Shown piece by piece: positions 11,201-22,611 of a DNA stretch of 64,000 nt. Position 1 is the first letter of the stretch; each line of letters starts with the position of its first letter. The translations under genes and the position numbers were made by a program. A model generated the notes under the pieces. It had not been told where the DNA came from. It worked only from the letters and a program-made list of their open reading frames with translations, and did no database searches. The stretch covers positions 1,612,001 through 1,676,000 of the forward strand of contig NC_089187.1 in the NCBI RefSeq assembly GCF_947507565.1. Reading direction: 5' to 3'. The DNA is from Oscarella lobularis. Taxonomy: Eukaryota; Porifera; Homoscleromorpha; Homosclerophorida; Oscarellidae.

Positions 11201-14200
11201 TCGTAGCCGTCTGCGCGTCCTGAACGTCTCGCTCGTCGACCAAGGCCACGACACCGCTCGTCGGTTTCGCCGTGACGGTGAAATGCAACCATTCGGATTC
11301 GGGATCGCCAAAGCCGACCATGTCGACGGTGAACGATTGAGCGTCGTTCTGCCTCGCCACGACAACGGCGACGCTCGTCTCGGGAGGAGTCACGTCCGGC
11401 GTAGCGAAACAAATCTCGGGAACGATAGTGAGTTCTTGGGTGGGACACGACCACGAGAAGAGAACCTGCCAGACGGTGAAGAGGGGACCCCATCCGAACG
11501 TGCACTCCCAGATTTTCCAACTCGGACATTGTATTGTCGGTCCCATGATGCCGAAGCCGACGCTCATTGTAACGGTGATTGGCTTGGTTATGACCTTGAA
11601 GTCAGCGCACGCTTTCAGCACGTCACCTCGAATGCCGACGTCGAGCGAGGGCACGAACGTCGTGTCCAAGAGGGTGATGTCGAGTCGAAGCGAAGCGGAC
11701 GCAATGCCGATCGTAACGGTGACAGCGCCCGAGAGAGTCAGCGATCCGTGCGGCAGAAGACGCGCCGTCACCTGTTGGGAAATCGGACACAGTTCGGCCT
11801 CGTAATTGACGACGACTCGACCCGAGACGGCGAACTCGAGCGAGAGAATGATTCCCATATACTCGGCGACGACGATCCATTTCGAATCGCAGGTAGGATC
11901 GGCAAAGGGAAATTCGCACGTCTTATAGAATATCTTATCGACGTTGTAGATTTCGCCGCGACTCGTGTAACAATCCGACGACGCGTTCTCGTCCTCTTGT
12001 CGCTTCTTTCGTCGACGTCGCAAACTGCTGCTGTTATTGCCGAAACTGATGAGCTCCTCGTCGACGATCGCTTCGCCATCGACGACAAGAGACAATCGAT
12101 TACTCGTCACGGCACTCGGATCGAACAAGTTTCGGAGAACCGGCACGGCTAGCGATATCGTACTGTCCTCCAAGTCGCCGCCGATCACTTCACGTTTCCT
12201 CTGTTCCGCTTGAGCGCCGCTATTGTGCGTGACGACGAGCGACTCGCCCTTTTCGATGAAACCGACGTCGACGGCGCCCGACGGCACGCGAACCGATCGA
12301 TCCAGTTCCAAATTGACGCCGTACATGACTGAAATGCCGTTGAAACTCGTGTCCTCCGCGTACGGCGGCTCGATGAAGTCGAGCTTGCAGCTGAAACCCG
12401 GTTTCGCAACGCAACGCAAAATGGCAAAAAATTCGATGTTCTCCTGAACGAACGAGACGGCGCCGGCGACATTTTCGCCGATCGTCAAAATTTCGCTCGG
12501 TTTAACGACTTCAACAGGCAAGTCGCCGGGCTTGTATTTGCTCGACGTTTCGATCTGTCCACTAATATCGGTCGCATATCCGGCAATCCAACCTTTCTGA
12601 CCGCTTGCGGCGTCGAAAACGTGATGCTTGGGCAGCGGATCGCCCGATAGCATGTTGCCCTTGCTGTCGAGAAAATCCGAAATCCACAGATAGCTTTCGT
12701 TCGCCGCGTAAAACATTCCCGTTCCAAACGAGTCGGTGAACACTTTCAGCGTCACTGTGACGTCTTTCGGCGCGCCGACCTCCGTCAGCGGCTCCAACGA
12801 TTCCTTACGAATGCCGTAGAGAAGTCCGACTGTTCCGCCGTCGCCGACGGTGACGTTGTCAACGCCGTGAAGGTAGAGCCAATCCTGAACGACAAGAACG
12901 CCGAAACGGCCGCGAACGGCCGTTCCGTTCGTGTCGAGAACCCGGAAAATTCGCTTGACAACACCCGATCCTTTCGCCTGAACGACGAGCAGATTCGGAT
13001 TGTCGAGCTTGTCTTCGGTTCCAAACATCGAGAGCACGTAATGCGAGCCCTCCCTGTCGATCGGAGCAACACCTTGAACTTGATAGTTCTCGAACAAGCC
13101 GGGAATTATCGTTCGATCTCGTTCGAGAACAGTCAGATGGGTGTACTTCACTTTGAATACGACATTCCGGTAAGTGTCCGTCGATCGACGCATCACTTGA
13201 ACGCAAGTATCGACGGAACAGTAAGGAAGTTCCGAAGGATCGGCCAACGTCCCCGGAGCTAAACCGGTATCGATTAATAAGAGCGTGGCGATCCAGCCGC
13301 GAACGGTCTTCAGGAGCTCGAGTGGCTTCGTTTCTAACCACACGATGGCGTTATCGATTCGTCTTACGATTTCGTCGCTGATGAATCGCTTAATGTCGCT
13401 GACGACAAATCGAAAGCCCAGAACGACGTCTGTCGCTAAACGCAGGCCGGAAAAAATGGGTTCTTCGACCAAGCTTTGCAATTTCAAGCCAAGCGACACG
13501 ACGCTATTGATGATCTTCGACGCCGGTTTCATTATGTAGCTCGACGCGCCGAGAACCGTGAAATAATTGCATAGGTTCACTAGATTTTTCGAGAAGTCTT
13601 TCGCGACTCGCAAACACGTGCCTCCAGCGGAGAGCAACGCGTCGCTCACGCCGTGCCACGCATTGTTTCCAAGCTGAGCGACGGAGTTCAGCTTAGCGAC
13701 AAGAGGAAAGCCGCTCACAAGAGAACTGCACGTGGCTCCGAACGCCTGTCGATCTGCCTTCGGAACGAGTAGGTCCAGAGCCGAATTCGCCAGATCGACG
13801 ACCTTCTCGGTGACCGTCGATAGAGCGAAGTCTAACAACAACTTGAGATTCGTCCTCACCTTCCCCATCATATCAAGAAGCATTTCGACGTATTTGTCGA
13901 CGTCGCCGACGATGTCAAGAAAATCAGCGAGCAATCCTATTTTCTCTATAACGTTCCGAGCCACTTGAATTATTCTCTCCAGATCGTCGCTGAACATCAG
14001 CTTGACACATAGCGTCCCGTCGACGCAATCAAAGTCGACATACGAAGCCCAATCGCTCGTGTAAACGTAGGTCAGCATGTACAACTCGCCGAGAAAGTTG
14101 GATATCTTTTCGGCGAGAGACGATATCGGTGCCAAAAGGGCCGTCGTCGTTGCTATCAACTGCTCGCTCGCGCTGCTCGTTGTCGCCTTGACGAGCTCGT

Positions 14201-17200
14201 TCCACGACGTCTGCATGCTCCTTATCGTGTCGCCGAAGGTGACGACGACGTCGACGTGAAAGCTAAACGCGCACGACGAGAGCAACGTCGATTTTAGATT
14301 CGTCGCAACGTTCCTAACATTTTGGAGAACGTTCGCCACGAAATTTTCAATGACGTCCACGAGCGACAGAACGCTGTCGATGACGTTCTGAACAAATTGC
14401 AAGCCACCCGAGAGATAGCTCATTGCCACGTTGCCAGCCTGAAGAAGAGCCGCAGAAAATTTATTCAAAAGCTCGGCGAGAATCGAACGAAACTTGGCGA
14501 AGCCGAATTGTATCCAATTCAAAATCTTGTGGCGCACCTTTTCGCCGGCGCTAACAAAGCTCTCGGATTTGGTCAGAAATTCGAGCACCGACTGGATCCA
14601 TCCAGCAACGTTCAGCGTCGTATCGAGCACCGAGTCGATGACGTTCTTGAGCGCTTCTACGCCCGGAACGCCTCGCAGTACGACGGCGACCAGATCGGTG
14701 ACGTTCTTCGCCGTGGCGACGAATTTGATAAATTCCCGACTGCCGTTCAGATACGCTTTGGCGTCGTCGACGTACTGGCCTTCGAACCAGACAACGAACG
14801 CGTCCAAATTCTCGGCGATCGTTTCGTTGACCGACTCGACGAACGACAAGGCGTACTCGTCGAAATGCGTCAAAACTTTGTCGTTCAAGAACGACTTAAC
14901 GAGATCGACTTCCCGTTCTAATAGATCATGACTTATTTGAAATACGTCGATGGTGTCGAGACGCGATCCGTTAAACGGCAGCGTGCCGAATATCTCCTCG
15001 GAAGCGTTTTTCAGAAAGCCGACGACGTCGTCGGCGAGATCGCTCGCCGCTTCGTAGCAAATTCTTCTCGCCGCGTCGACGTGCGCTTCCAGCGCGACGA
15101 GAGTCGTGTTCACCGTGCCGCACACCGCGCTTTCCACCGAATCGACAATAGCCTGCATTTCGTCCAATCCGGCGTCAACTAAGTCGGAACTGAAAATCGG
15201 ATTGAAACCGAGCTGTTCAACGATGTTCGTCACTTGACCGACGACAGAATCGCCGCTAAGTTGAGTTCGAAGATCGTCGATGACGGCTTTCGACGAATTG
15301 AGCGTCGATTTGAACCGGCTGACAAACGTCTGAAATTGAGTCACAAGCTCTTTGGCAACGGCATCTCCTACGACAAAACCGCGACGAAGCCCGTCGACGA
15401 TCATAGCGCCTTTGTTGATAAAAGTGGTGAAATTCTTGGCCATGTCAAGAACTCGATAGAACGTCGAAAGACCGGCCGATTCGACGACGCCTAAAAGCTT
15501 ATCGGAAACACCGGCGAGAGTCGCCGAAACGGCCGGTACGTCTAAGATAACGGACGCGTTAAAGTTGAGTATCTGATCGGCTATTTGACAGACGACCAAG
15601 CCGAACTGCGTTGCCGGCTCGTCGGGAAACGAGTCCACGACGTCGGTAATAGAGTTCACAATGTTCGTCACGTTGGCAACGTAACCACTCAACCGGTCGA
15701 TCGGCTCGGTGACGTAGACGACAACCGAGTGACACATGGCCGTCAAATTTGCGAGTTTCGGCTTTAGAAACGAGTCCACAACGATCTCCAGTTGCGCGAT
15801 AATTGTGCCAGCCATATCTAGATTGCGTAGCTGCAATACGTAATCGTCTACGGCGTCGATGTACGATTCGGCGACGTAGCTCGCGTTGATAGCCATATCG
15901 AGCATATTGACGCCCCGATTAAAGCCGTCGATTATAGGCTGAATTGGCGCTATGAGACGACTGATGTCAGAGAACTCGTTCTCGAGAAAGTCCAACGTGC
16001 GCAGAACTTCGACGACGAGCGGCGCGATCGCGTTTCGCACTTCGCCGACGACTTTGCCGGCCGTGTCAAGAACTCTATTGAGCAAATTCGAGAGAAGGCT
16101 ATTCTTAAAGGCGACGCCGGCGACGAAGAGCGCCTGAGCGTCGACCAAATCGACGTTGAGATCGAACATGTGAAGACGCGTTTTCGCCTCGTTGTGACTG
16201 TCGACGACGAACTGGCCGTCGAATATCGACAGGTAGGTTTGCACGAGATTGCGCAGACCCGCCGTCAACGCGGACTTCATATCCAAAGCGCCGATGTCGA
16301 ACGAGAACGACTTATCGATGCCAAAATCGCTGTCGACGAGAGGCTTCAAGGGGTCGAGGGAACGCAGCGATCGTTTCACCAGCGTCTCCTTCACTTCTCG
16401 CGCCGAACGCAATCGCTCGCCGCGCCTCAGAGCGTCGAGCGAAGCGGGATCGGTTCGTCGCGTGAAAAACTCTCGCAAGGTCGACTCCGAGTGAAGGCGC
16501 TCGTCGATCGATCGACGGTACAGGACGGCGAGAGTTTCCACGGCGACGTCGGTCACCTCGACGACGCGTCCAATCATCGCTTTGACGGCGGCAACGTGCT
16601 CTTCCGACGTCGATGTCGCGCTCTTCAGCATCTCGACGTAGATCGGTTCGACGTCGCTCCAATTGTAACGACGCAATCCGAATAGAGCGATTGATCGGAC
16701 GTTAGCCGACGGATGCTGAACGAGTTCGGAGAGCGTCAAAAAGCTTTTGTTGTGCGCCGCATTTCCAAGCGCTCTCGCGTACGTCGCCACGTGGTCGTGC
16801 ACGTGGCCGCGAACGGAATGCGAACGCAGTCGCGACTCCAAGTGCGTCACGATCGTATTCGCCGTCCCGGCTCGAGCGACTCTAGCTATGACACCGAGAG
16901 CCGATACGGCGGCGCGCCGTTCACCCATCGTCACGTGATCACTCGTCGTACATGACAAGTTGAAGAGAACGTCAATGAGACGCGAATGAGGATCGACGAT
17001 GTCGCGCGTCGACGAAAGAGCGCGAAGACGATGGGAGGCTGGCAGCGACGCGTTCGAGACGATTTTGATGAGGCACTCCTGCCCGTAGTGCGATTCGCCG
17101 AGAACTTGAACGACGTACTTCCAACGATACGACGAAGGGCTCATCTCGCGGCAGACGACGTCGACGACGCGTCGGCTTAAGAAGTCGTTCTTGCGCACCA

Positions 17201-18644
17201 AGTCCTTCAGTTTCAGAACGCATTTCGATTGCTCGAGCGTCGGAACGGACTCGTCGACGCAATCGAGCAACTGGTTGATATCCGTAGGAGGCTTCTGAGT
17301 CTCGTCGCCGAACATTGCTAAAGGAATCGACTTTCCTTTCGGTATCTTGTGCGACACGGCGACGCCGTCTTTGGTCATCGACGCGACGTTCGAATGACCG
17401 ACGGAACGCCGGTTGCGCTTCTCGTAATCGTTGCATATCTGCCGGAAAGAGAGTTTCGAGACGGCGCGCATGCGCATGCGATGCTCGCCTTCTCCCAGGA
17501 CTACGTCAGGCCGTTTTCCGTCGCTCGTGTGCGGCATGTGACCGACGATGTGCCGATCGGACGAGCGAAGAAAGCTGCCGTTGTAGAAGCGAACGAAATG
17601 ACGACGTTCCTCGTCGCGACTGCCCGGACGACGTCGTTCCATGGATAGCCAATCGTAATCGGCGTGACTGTACGTCTTCGTCACGTGATATTCGTTGTAG
17701 CCCCTTCCTCGTCGTACGGAAAAGCGACTGCGATGACTTCCGCTGCTGTCCGCATCCGGGGACTCGTACTCGTCAAGATGACTCAGAGTCATATTGATGC
17801 CGAACGAGGAAACAATGCCTATATAGATTTCAGCTCAAGAAAAAGAGACAATATTATTATTTTCTTTTTTCACCTTTTTTGATTGCCAAAACTTCCGCGT
17901 CGGTGCTTTGGGGATAGAAGACGTTTCGGATGACGCCGTTGCTTTCTTGAACGAAGTAGAATTCGCCGGCGAGCTTCTTTGCCAAATCCTTGTCCGGTTG
18001 AGAGCGCTTTATCACGAAGAGAGGATCGCTGACCAAACCGCGGGGATTTTCCAATTTCATTTCGAGCAGCCACGACGACTCGGAGTATCTCCCGAGTGAA
18101 AAGAGTTTGATCTAAACTTTTAGGGATAACTGAATGAAAATAATTCGTCGCGTGCGATGACGTCAATCGTGCCGAGTTAATTAATTGCATTATGGCAACG
18201 TCGTTCTCACGCGATATAGAAAGCGAAAGCGCCAAACGGCTGCGCGTGCACTCTAACGCGAATCAGGGCGAATAAAAATAATGGCAACGCGCTAAAAGCC
18301 CTTCGAGAATGATCTTCCTGGGCACTTCCGGGAGCAACCTTCGCGGGTTTTGTTCGACTTACCTCTGCGGCCATTCCAAGTCCTCCGCTGGTCATTGATT
18401 GAAATCCCAATTGCATGATGTAATTGTAGAGTAGACAGCGAGCCGACTCGTGAGCGTAACCCAGTTCTAAGCCAGCTTTCGCTTCCCGAAAGCTTTGGCC
18501 TTCGGTTGTCGTCTTTGCGTCTTCCTCGCCGCGATTGCCAGCAGCATGAGCAGAGGCGCAGATGATAAGAAAAATCGCGACGTAAGCGCCGCAGAAAGCG
18601 TTCACATGCCGCCGCTTTGCTAAATAAAAGACCTCAAGCTGCAT
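2256..18644 (-). CDS. Gene A: giant secreted large-lipid-transfer-protein / Ig-like repeat chimera (5' and main part)
   Basis: I assemble three exons. Exon 1, 18644-18363 (94 codons, donor AG|GTAAGT), carries a signal peptide with hydrophobic core AYVAIFLIICASAHA. Exon 2 is 18111-17874. Exon 3 runs from 17818 as one open frame to a transposon at 2255. Phases agree (0, then 1). Exons 1-3 read as a vitellogenin/apolipophorin N-terminus: FVQESNGVIRNVFYP, then VLAIKKGIVSSFGIN across the exon 2/3 junction, matching the family's conserved 'INIKRGILS' segment, followed by a HEAT-like helical stretch (exon-3 residues ~150-460). Then come long amphipathic helices (~500-1500), a beta-rich possible propeller (~1530-1870), a polybasic site RRRRKKR near residue 1924, about 22 Ig/FN3-like repeats (~2130-4480), a second beta-rich region (~4480-4960) and two or three more repeats. 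Known: such N-termini bind lipid and dock to MTP-like partners. Inferred: a secreted lipid-carrying matrix protein. The coding frame is cut by the insertion at 494-2255 and resumes at 493. Confidence 0.8.
12001..12024 (-). other. Polybasic (furin-type) cleavage site in gene A
   Basis: Exon 3 encodes RRRRKKRQED at about residue 1924, immediately after the lipid-transfer/beta-rich half and just before the section that leads into the Ig-like repeats. Insect apolipophorins and vitellogenins are cut by furin at comparable polybasic sites. Cleavage here would separate a ~2,100-residue lipid module from the >3,200-residue repeat/adhesion module. This is inferred from the motif only. Confidence 0.55.
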
Positions 18645-18718
18645 TGTGGTTGATGGGCCAACATCTAACAACGGGTTATGGACACGCTATTTTTGACATT
18701 TGCGTCAGTGTTTGTCGT

Positions 18719-18737
18719 GCACATGTACTACATGTGC
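18719..18737. promoter_or_regulatory. 19-bp palindrome upstream of gene A start
   Basis: GCACATGTACTACATGTGC is a perfect palindrome around the central C at 18728, lying 75-93 bp upstream of the gene A initiator ATG. It contains two CACATG(T) half-sites of E-box type. It is a candidate transcription-factor site near the start of transcription; no binding evidence is available. Confidence 0.35.
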
Positions 18738-18923
18738 AGAGCACTGAAAAATAATATCACTTTCTTGGCGTTGAAACCGATTAGATAACATGACAGAGCT
18801 AAGGCTGATCATGCACGTTTCTAGTCATTCATTACTGTGCCGTTTACTGGTAGATATCTAGACGGCTTTACTAAAGATTCGGTGTCTCAGTTCTTGCGTA
18901 GGCGCACTTGGTTTTTCTGAACC

Positions 18924-20810
18924 CAGCATGCACGGTGCGAGAGAAATTAAGTGTCTTCTTACTGTATTGCTTCTGAAGCGGCGACTTATACATGTGTGTG
19001 CTCTTATGTTCCTGTCCGCGTGTGAAAACATCGTAGTAGTGGCACTGTTTGTATAGGCAAGGAGTGCTTTCTAATCGCACGTCTTGGGGGAGAGTCACAT
19101 CCGGTTGCCGGTTACTCAGAACTCCGTGGAGACAAACTAATGAGTCAAAACAACGAGCTCTTATAAAGGCAACGTTGCTTGACGTTGGTTCCCTGATTGC
19201 TTGAAAGTATCAATGGTTTTTTTGAGAGTTGTAGTCTTGATTTATTATAGCGTCGGACAAATTTACTTCATAATACCTTTGCTATGTATAGCTCGTGTAC
19301 CAGTGGGTGCCAGACAACGTAACCAGACATTCTGTCACACTATCACAAATTCATTGATTTTGAATAGAAGTGGCGTAAGCAAAGGAACACCTTAGGATTA
19401 CGCGATTGCGTTTAGACTACCGAACGAGGTCCGGACACATCCGGTCTTTTGTTCTTTCTTCCTTTACATTGAACGAAAGCGCCCGTGATGCAGCGCGCCG
19501 GCTTTCGTAAACAGGCCAATGCCGTTAAACGGTAGGAATGCGATAAACAATCCGAAGCATTTCTTGATATACTCCATCGCTAGTTTTGCATCTCACACTC
19601 GGCTTCCGAACCGTGGGTGCACGTTCAGGAAACGGCAACGCGGATTTTATTGCTGTACGAGAGAAATCTGTGAGACCTACCTGAGGCAGGCTAGCTCTTT
19701 CTTCAGGTGGAATACCCGGAACGGCGCAGAATTAGCGTATAACTACAACAACACGCTTGAGAGCTAGTCAGACCAACGGGTGCCTTCGTTTTATGTGTCT
19801 GCACTTACGGTGCGCGAGAAAGTTTCTTCTTACTGTATTGCTTCTGAAGCGGCGACTTAAGAAATTGACTTCACCGCGCCCTTACGTTCTGATTTGCTTG
19901 TTCGCGTGTGAAAACATCGCAGTTGTGGCACTGTATGAAAAGGCAAGGAGTGCTTTCCAATCGCACGCCTTGGGGAAGTCACATCCGGTTGCCGGTTATT
20001 CTGAACTCCTTCGAGTCAATTAGATAATAAATGAGTTGGTTTTTATCGCATGATGCGCCGTGTACGAATTGCTCACACGTGGAATAGCAATATTCTCACC
20101 AAACAGTCAGAAGTAGGGAGGCATAGCAAACGCTTAGAAAAGAACGAACGTGAAAACCTCAAAACAACGAGCTCTCACATGAAGGCGACGTCGTTTGAAG
20201 TTGGTTCTTTAGTTTTTTTTGAAAGTATCAATGCCATGTCGTCTTTTCTGACTGGTAGTCGTTTGTGATTTACTTCCTCGTCGGACAATTTTTCCTCAAA
20301 AAATACCTTTGACATTGCTCGAGTACAATAGTGTCGGTGTCGGATCCGGCTCAAAACCAGACAACGTAACAAGAGTTACAAGACATTCAGTAATTTTGTT
20401 GTTATGCCTTTGAAAAAGGAATGACGTAAGCCGGGTCCGAACGCCATATAGGAGTTTCGTTTGGACACATCCGGTCTTTCGTTCTTTCTCCCTTAGCGCA
20501 CCGGCATTCGCAAACAGGCCAATGCCGTATTCGGTAACAGGTAGAAATGCGATAAACGATCTGGAGAATGGAGCGGTCACGGTGTTCGGCTCTACGGCTA
20601 ATTTTGCGTCTCACTCGATTTCCGAACCGTGGGTGCACGTTCAGAAAACGGTAAACCGGATTTCATTGTTGGACGAGAGAGATCTGTGAGACTTGCCTAA
20701 GGCAGACTAGGTCTTTCTTCAGGCGCTGCACGGCCCGGAACGTGGCAATAATTGCAACGACGCGCTGGCTTATTATCTATTCAGACCAACGGAGCCTTCG
20801 TTTTATGAGT
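18924..20810. repeat. Diverged tandem duplication (~0.88 and ~1.0 kb units) between genes A and B
   Basis: Unit 1 (about 18924-19800) and unit 2 (about 19801-20810) share a series of blocks in the same order: the TTCTGAAGCGGCGACTTA block (18971 and 19842), TCACATCCGGTTGCCGGTTA (19095 and 19979), CAAAACAACGAGCTCT (19146 and 20160), GGACACATCCGGTCTT (19433 and 20463), the CCGAACCGTGGGTGCACGTT block, and an ending with CAGACCAACGG and CCTTCGTTTTATG. The offset between copies grows from 871 to about 1030 bp, so indels have accumulated. No ORF is conserved between units; the short frames there look like chance. The duplication fills most of the shared upstream region of the divergent genes A and B. 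Confidence 0.85.
19097..20475. promoter_or_regulatory. Four ETS-like ACATCCGGT motifs in the A/B intergenic region
   Basis: ACATCCGGT (reverse complement ACCGGATGT, the ETS consensus form) occurs at 19097-19105, 19437-19445, 19981-19989 and 20467-20475, twice per duplicated unit and at matching positions. The motifs survive while surrounding sequence has diverged. They are candidate binding sites for a shared regulator of the divergent pair; this is inferred from motif identity only. Confidence 0.35.
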
Positions 20811-20815
20811 ACGTG

Positions 20816-20825
20816 TATATATAGG
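20816..20825 (+). promoter_or_regulatory. TATA-like box upstream of gene B
   Basis: TATATATAGG lies about 158 bp upstream of the gene B initiator ATG at 20983, just beyond the end of the second duplicated unit. It is the only TATA-like element I noticed in this interval. A start site about 25-30 bp downstream would give a leader of roughly 130 bases. Confidence 0.35.
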
Positions 20826-20982
20826 TAGTCAGGCACCCGTTACGATAAAAAATTGATTTCGACGCAAGACAGAATCTAACGGTCGGCGATAAGCCGCTTT
20901 GGACTCTGAACAGTTTTGCATGCATGCGAGCTGTTTGTCTCGTCTCATTGCTCTTTCCTAGGCAATTTTCTGTCTTTCTAGA

Positions 20983-22611
20983 ATGACGAAAACTTGCCTA
21001 GCGTCATTTTTATTGCTTCTTTCTAGCTGCACAATCCGCTTTGCCGCAGCGTCGAATTGTGCAAGTAAATTGCGTCAATTGCACACATTTATTTACTAAT
21101 TCAGACTGGATCCTTTAGTCGATTGCAAGTATACCGAATGGACGCCTTGGAGTTACAGTTATAAACAAGGCTTCTACCACCTTCAAAAGCGCCACTTCCG
21201 AAAGAGATCGGTCACTGAATTCGATTTCGGAAGCGGAACCGCGTGCCCGGCGCTCACAGTCGATACGCTCATATCCACGCAAAGTTGCCGCGTCCTTGAC
21301 TTCACCTCAATACCCCCTTATCCTTATTACATTATCGAAGACGCGAGAAATGGTATATCAGGGACTGATTCGTGTTATGTAAGGTTTAACAACGACAAAA
21401 AATGGCGTTTGTACGAATTTTGTCTTCGCTACATCTAGGTAAGCAGCGGCTGCGAGAGCTGGCCCGCAAAGTTGCAATATGATATGGTCGAGGCCGGAGT
21501 GCAGTGCGACACCGGCAGCACGACGGATCGAGATGACACGTGTACAATGATTCATGATGAAAACGGGCATACCCACGCCAGGTGCATTGGAACGCCCTAC
21601 TCTTGCCGGCCGTGCGATTATCAGGACGGCTACAGGTGCACGCTGAAGAGCGGCTATTGCGTTATTGATTCGTTGTGTCGTGCACAATCCGAAAAAAATC
21701 CGGATAACCAATGCCAGGTTAGCTGCTCCCACGCAATTAAAAAGGCAGATTCTTTAATAAACTTAGCCGGGCTCCACTAACTGCCCTTTTCTTTTCCCTG
21801 GTCTCCGAGGACTTTATCTCAAAGACCAGGGAAAGGGGTCTGGTGCAAGCAAGACGAAATAGAACTGACCTCTCTGTTTTCGGTGCAGTGGTGCGACGTC
21901 TGTTCGCAAAACGACGCGTGGACGGACATGAACGGGCAGCAGTGCGACGACGGCAAACTCTGCACAAAAGACGACCAGTGCCGCGATGGCACGTGCGTCG
22001 GGACGCCGTTTACCTGCGAAAGTTGCGAAGAGTGCTCCGGCGACGGCTGCAAAGTGAAGGACGGCTTCTGTGAGATCGACAACGTCTGCTACAATGACCA
22101 GGAGCCAAATCCCAGCAACTTACAGTGTCTGGTGAAAAGAATTTTTACCCGTTGCATGTCCCCGTATTAATCTTTGTCATTCAGATATGCGACTCTTCGA
22201 AGTCCAAGTCTGTCTGGACTTCGCGAAACGCGGAGTGCGACGACAGCGACCTTTGCACGCACAACGACTTTTGCCAGACGGATGGCCTGTGCGAAGGCGT
22301 TCTCCTCTCCTGCAATCTTCGGTGCGAATCGTGCGACGGGACGAATGCGTGTCAAGTCGAAGGATGCGTGATCGACGGCGCGTGCGGCTGTCTCGTCGAC
22401 GGCGAGTGCTACGCAGACGGCGCCGAAAATCCGGCCAATCAGTGCCAATTCTGTCACACGGGAAACAGCCGAACGGCGTGGACCGACTACGCCGACGGGA
22501 AAGAGTGCAATGACAGCGATCCGTGCACGAGAGACGACGCTTGTCACTTTCAAATTCAATCGGCGATCTGCAGCGGAACCGACTTTTCGTCGGAAGCCGC
22601 CTGCACGGAAG
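20983..22611 (+). CDS. Gene B, 5' part: signal peptide, TSP1-like segment and cysteine-rich repeats
   Basis: Five exons with matching phases: 20983-21064, 21119-21378, 21439-21717, 21889-22131, and 22185-22611 where a transposon interrupts the fifth. Exon 1 encodes a signal peptide (SFLLLLSSCTIRFAAAS). Exon 2 holds a short thrombospondin type-1-like stretch, DCKYTEWTPWSYS. Exons 3-5 each carry a cysteine-rich repeat following the order W-x-D/N...C-D-D...LC/TC, C-T/V-G-T-P, C-x-x-C, C-x-I-D-x-x-C, then NPxNxQC; exon 5 has one repeat and the start of a second. Intron boundaries fall between repeats in phase 0, the usual sign of repeat-unit duplication. The role is unknown; the protein is secreted. 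The acceptor of exon 2 (TTTAG at 21118) is chosen because it restores frame. Without the insertion the frame continues as ACTEVSPC into 23553. Confidence 0.75.
21790..21840. repeat. Degenerate hairpin in gene B intron 3, possibly related to the 9-bp-TSD MITEs
   Basis: TTTTCCCTGGTCT and AGACCAGGGAAAGGGG form an inverted repeat with an 18-base loop inside the 171-bp intron 21718-21888. The arm resembles CCCTTTTCCCTGATCTCC in the MITE at 31486. The outer TAGCCTCG ends and a target duplication are not recognisable, so this is either an old, eroded copy or an independent hairpin. Confidence 0.4.

Noticed and set aside
18207-18362. Extension of gene A exon 1 through the frame to 18207
   Set aside because: A consensus donor at 18362/18361 and the matching acceptor at 18112 give the conserved LLTP sequence; the read-through does not.
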